Positions 5,745-5,780 of a DNA stretch of 5,780 nucleotides are shown in pieces; the stretch's first letter is position 1, and each line of letters starts with the position of its first letter. The stretch lies in assembly GCF_905187505.1 (NCBI RefSeq), contig NZ_CAJJIC010000140.1, positions 1 to 5,780 of the forward strand, read 5' to 3'. A program made the position numbers and the translations under genes. This stretch comes from an uncultured Mailhella sp. (GTDB lineage Bacteria; Desulfobacterota; Desulfovibrionia; Desulfovibrionales; Desulfovibrionaceae). A model generated the notes under the pieces. That model searched no databases and was not told where the DNA came from. It saw only the letters and a program-made list of their open reading frames with translations.

Positions 5745-5771
5745 CTCCGTGGGACGAAGGAACCGATTATG
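5745..5771 (-). promoter_or_regulatory. Start region of the MFS gene: ribosome site and possible -10
   Basis: ACGGAG (complement of 5745-5750) is the ribosome binding site of the transporter. CATAAT (complement of 5766-5771) matches the -10 consensus at five of six positions. The -35 would fall at or beyond the window end, so the promoter cannot be confirmed. Confidence 0.35.
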
Positions 5772-5780
5772 GCTCGGCAC

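Noticed and set aside
1..5780. CRISPR arrays, tRNA/rRNA genes, insertion sequences, attachment sites
   Set aside because: Read for regularly spaced repeats, cloverleaf-like segments, transposase motifs and flanking inverted repeats; none found.

Overview
The window fits a Gram-negative, anaerobic, sulfate-reducing-type bacterium of the Desulfovibrionales: fairly GC-rich coding DNA, a perR-rubrerythrin pair, and a periplasmic [NiFeSe] hydrogenase whose subunits resemble the Desulfovibrio HysB/HysA type. The assignment rests on gene content and protein motifs only; no database search was possible.

Layout. 1-340 has no supportable gene; it holds a strong intrinsic terminator (93-128) and a second perfect hairpin (153-178) downstream of the leftward operon. 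341-1376 is a two-gene leftward operon, perR (939-1376) then rbr (341-904), for peroxide sensing and peroxide reduction in the cytoplasm. 1377-1742 is the intergenic region between divergent transcription units. Its AT-rich end carries a Fur/PerR-type operator (1419-1433) overlapping a leftward promoter, and possibly a rightward one. 1743-4271 is the rightward pair hysB-hysA. 4272-4521 separates convergent genes and holds a long, probably bidirectional hairpin (4414-4447). 4522-5739 is a leftward Bcr/CflA-type MFS exporter.

The central result is that hysA does not stop at the TGA at 4206-4208. In frame beyond it the reading continues U-L-G-C-A-V-H, completing the C-terminal active-site motif DP(C/U)xxCxxH of the large subunit, and ends at a TAA at 4269-4271. 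The TGA therefore most likely encodes selenocysteine at residue 474. A SECIS-like hairpin starts 11 nt after the TGA. A conventional stop-to-stop gene call would truncate the protein just before two of its four active-site metal ligands. The small subunit independently agrees: its medial cluster has a fourth cysteine (C302) where standard [NiFe] enzymes have proline, a hallmark of [NiFeSe] enzymes.

How the genes fit together. HysB carries a Tat signal and would be exported folded, with HysA bound to it, to oxidise or produce H2 in the periplasm. PerR would sense peroxide and control rubrerythrin. The operator lies where it could also affect the hydrogenase operon, but that is inference. No hydrogenase maturation protease, hyp gene, cytochrome c3 or selenocysteine machinery gene lies in the window, so these must be encoded elsewhere.
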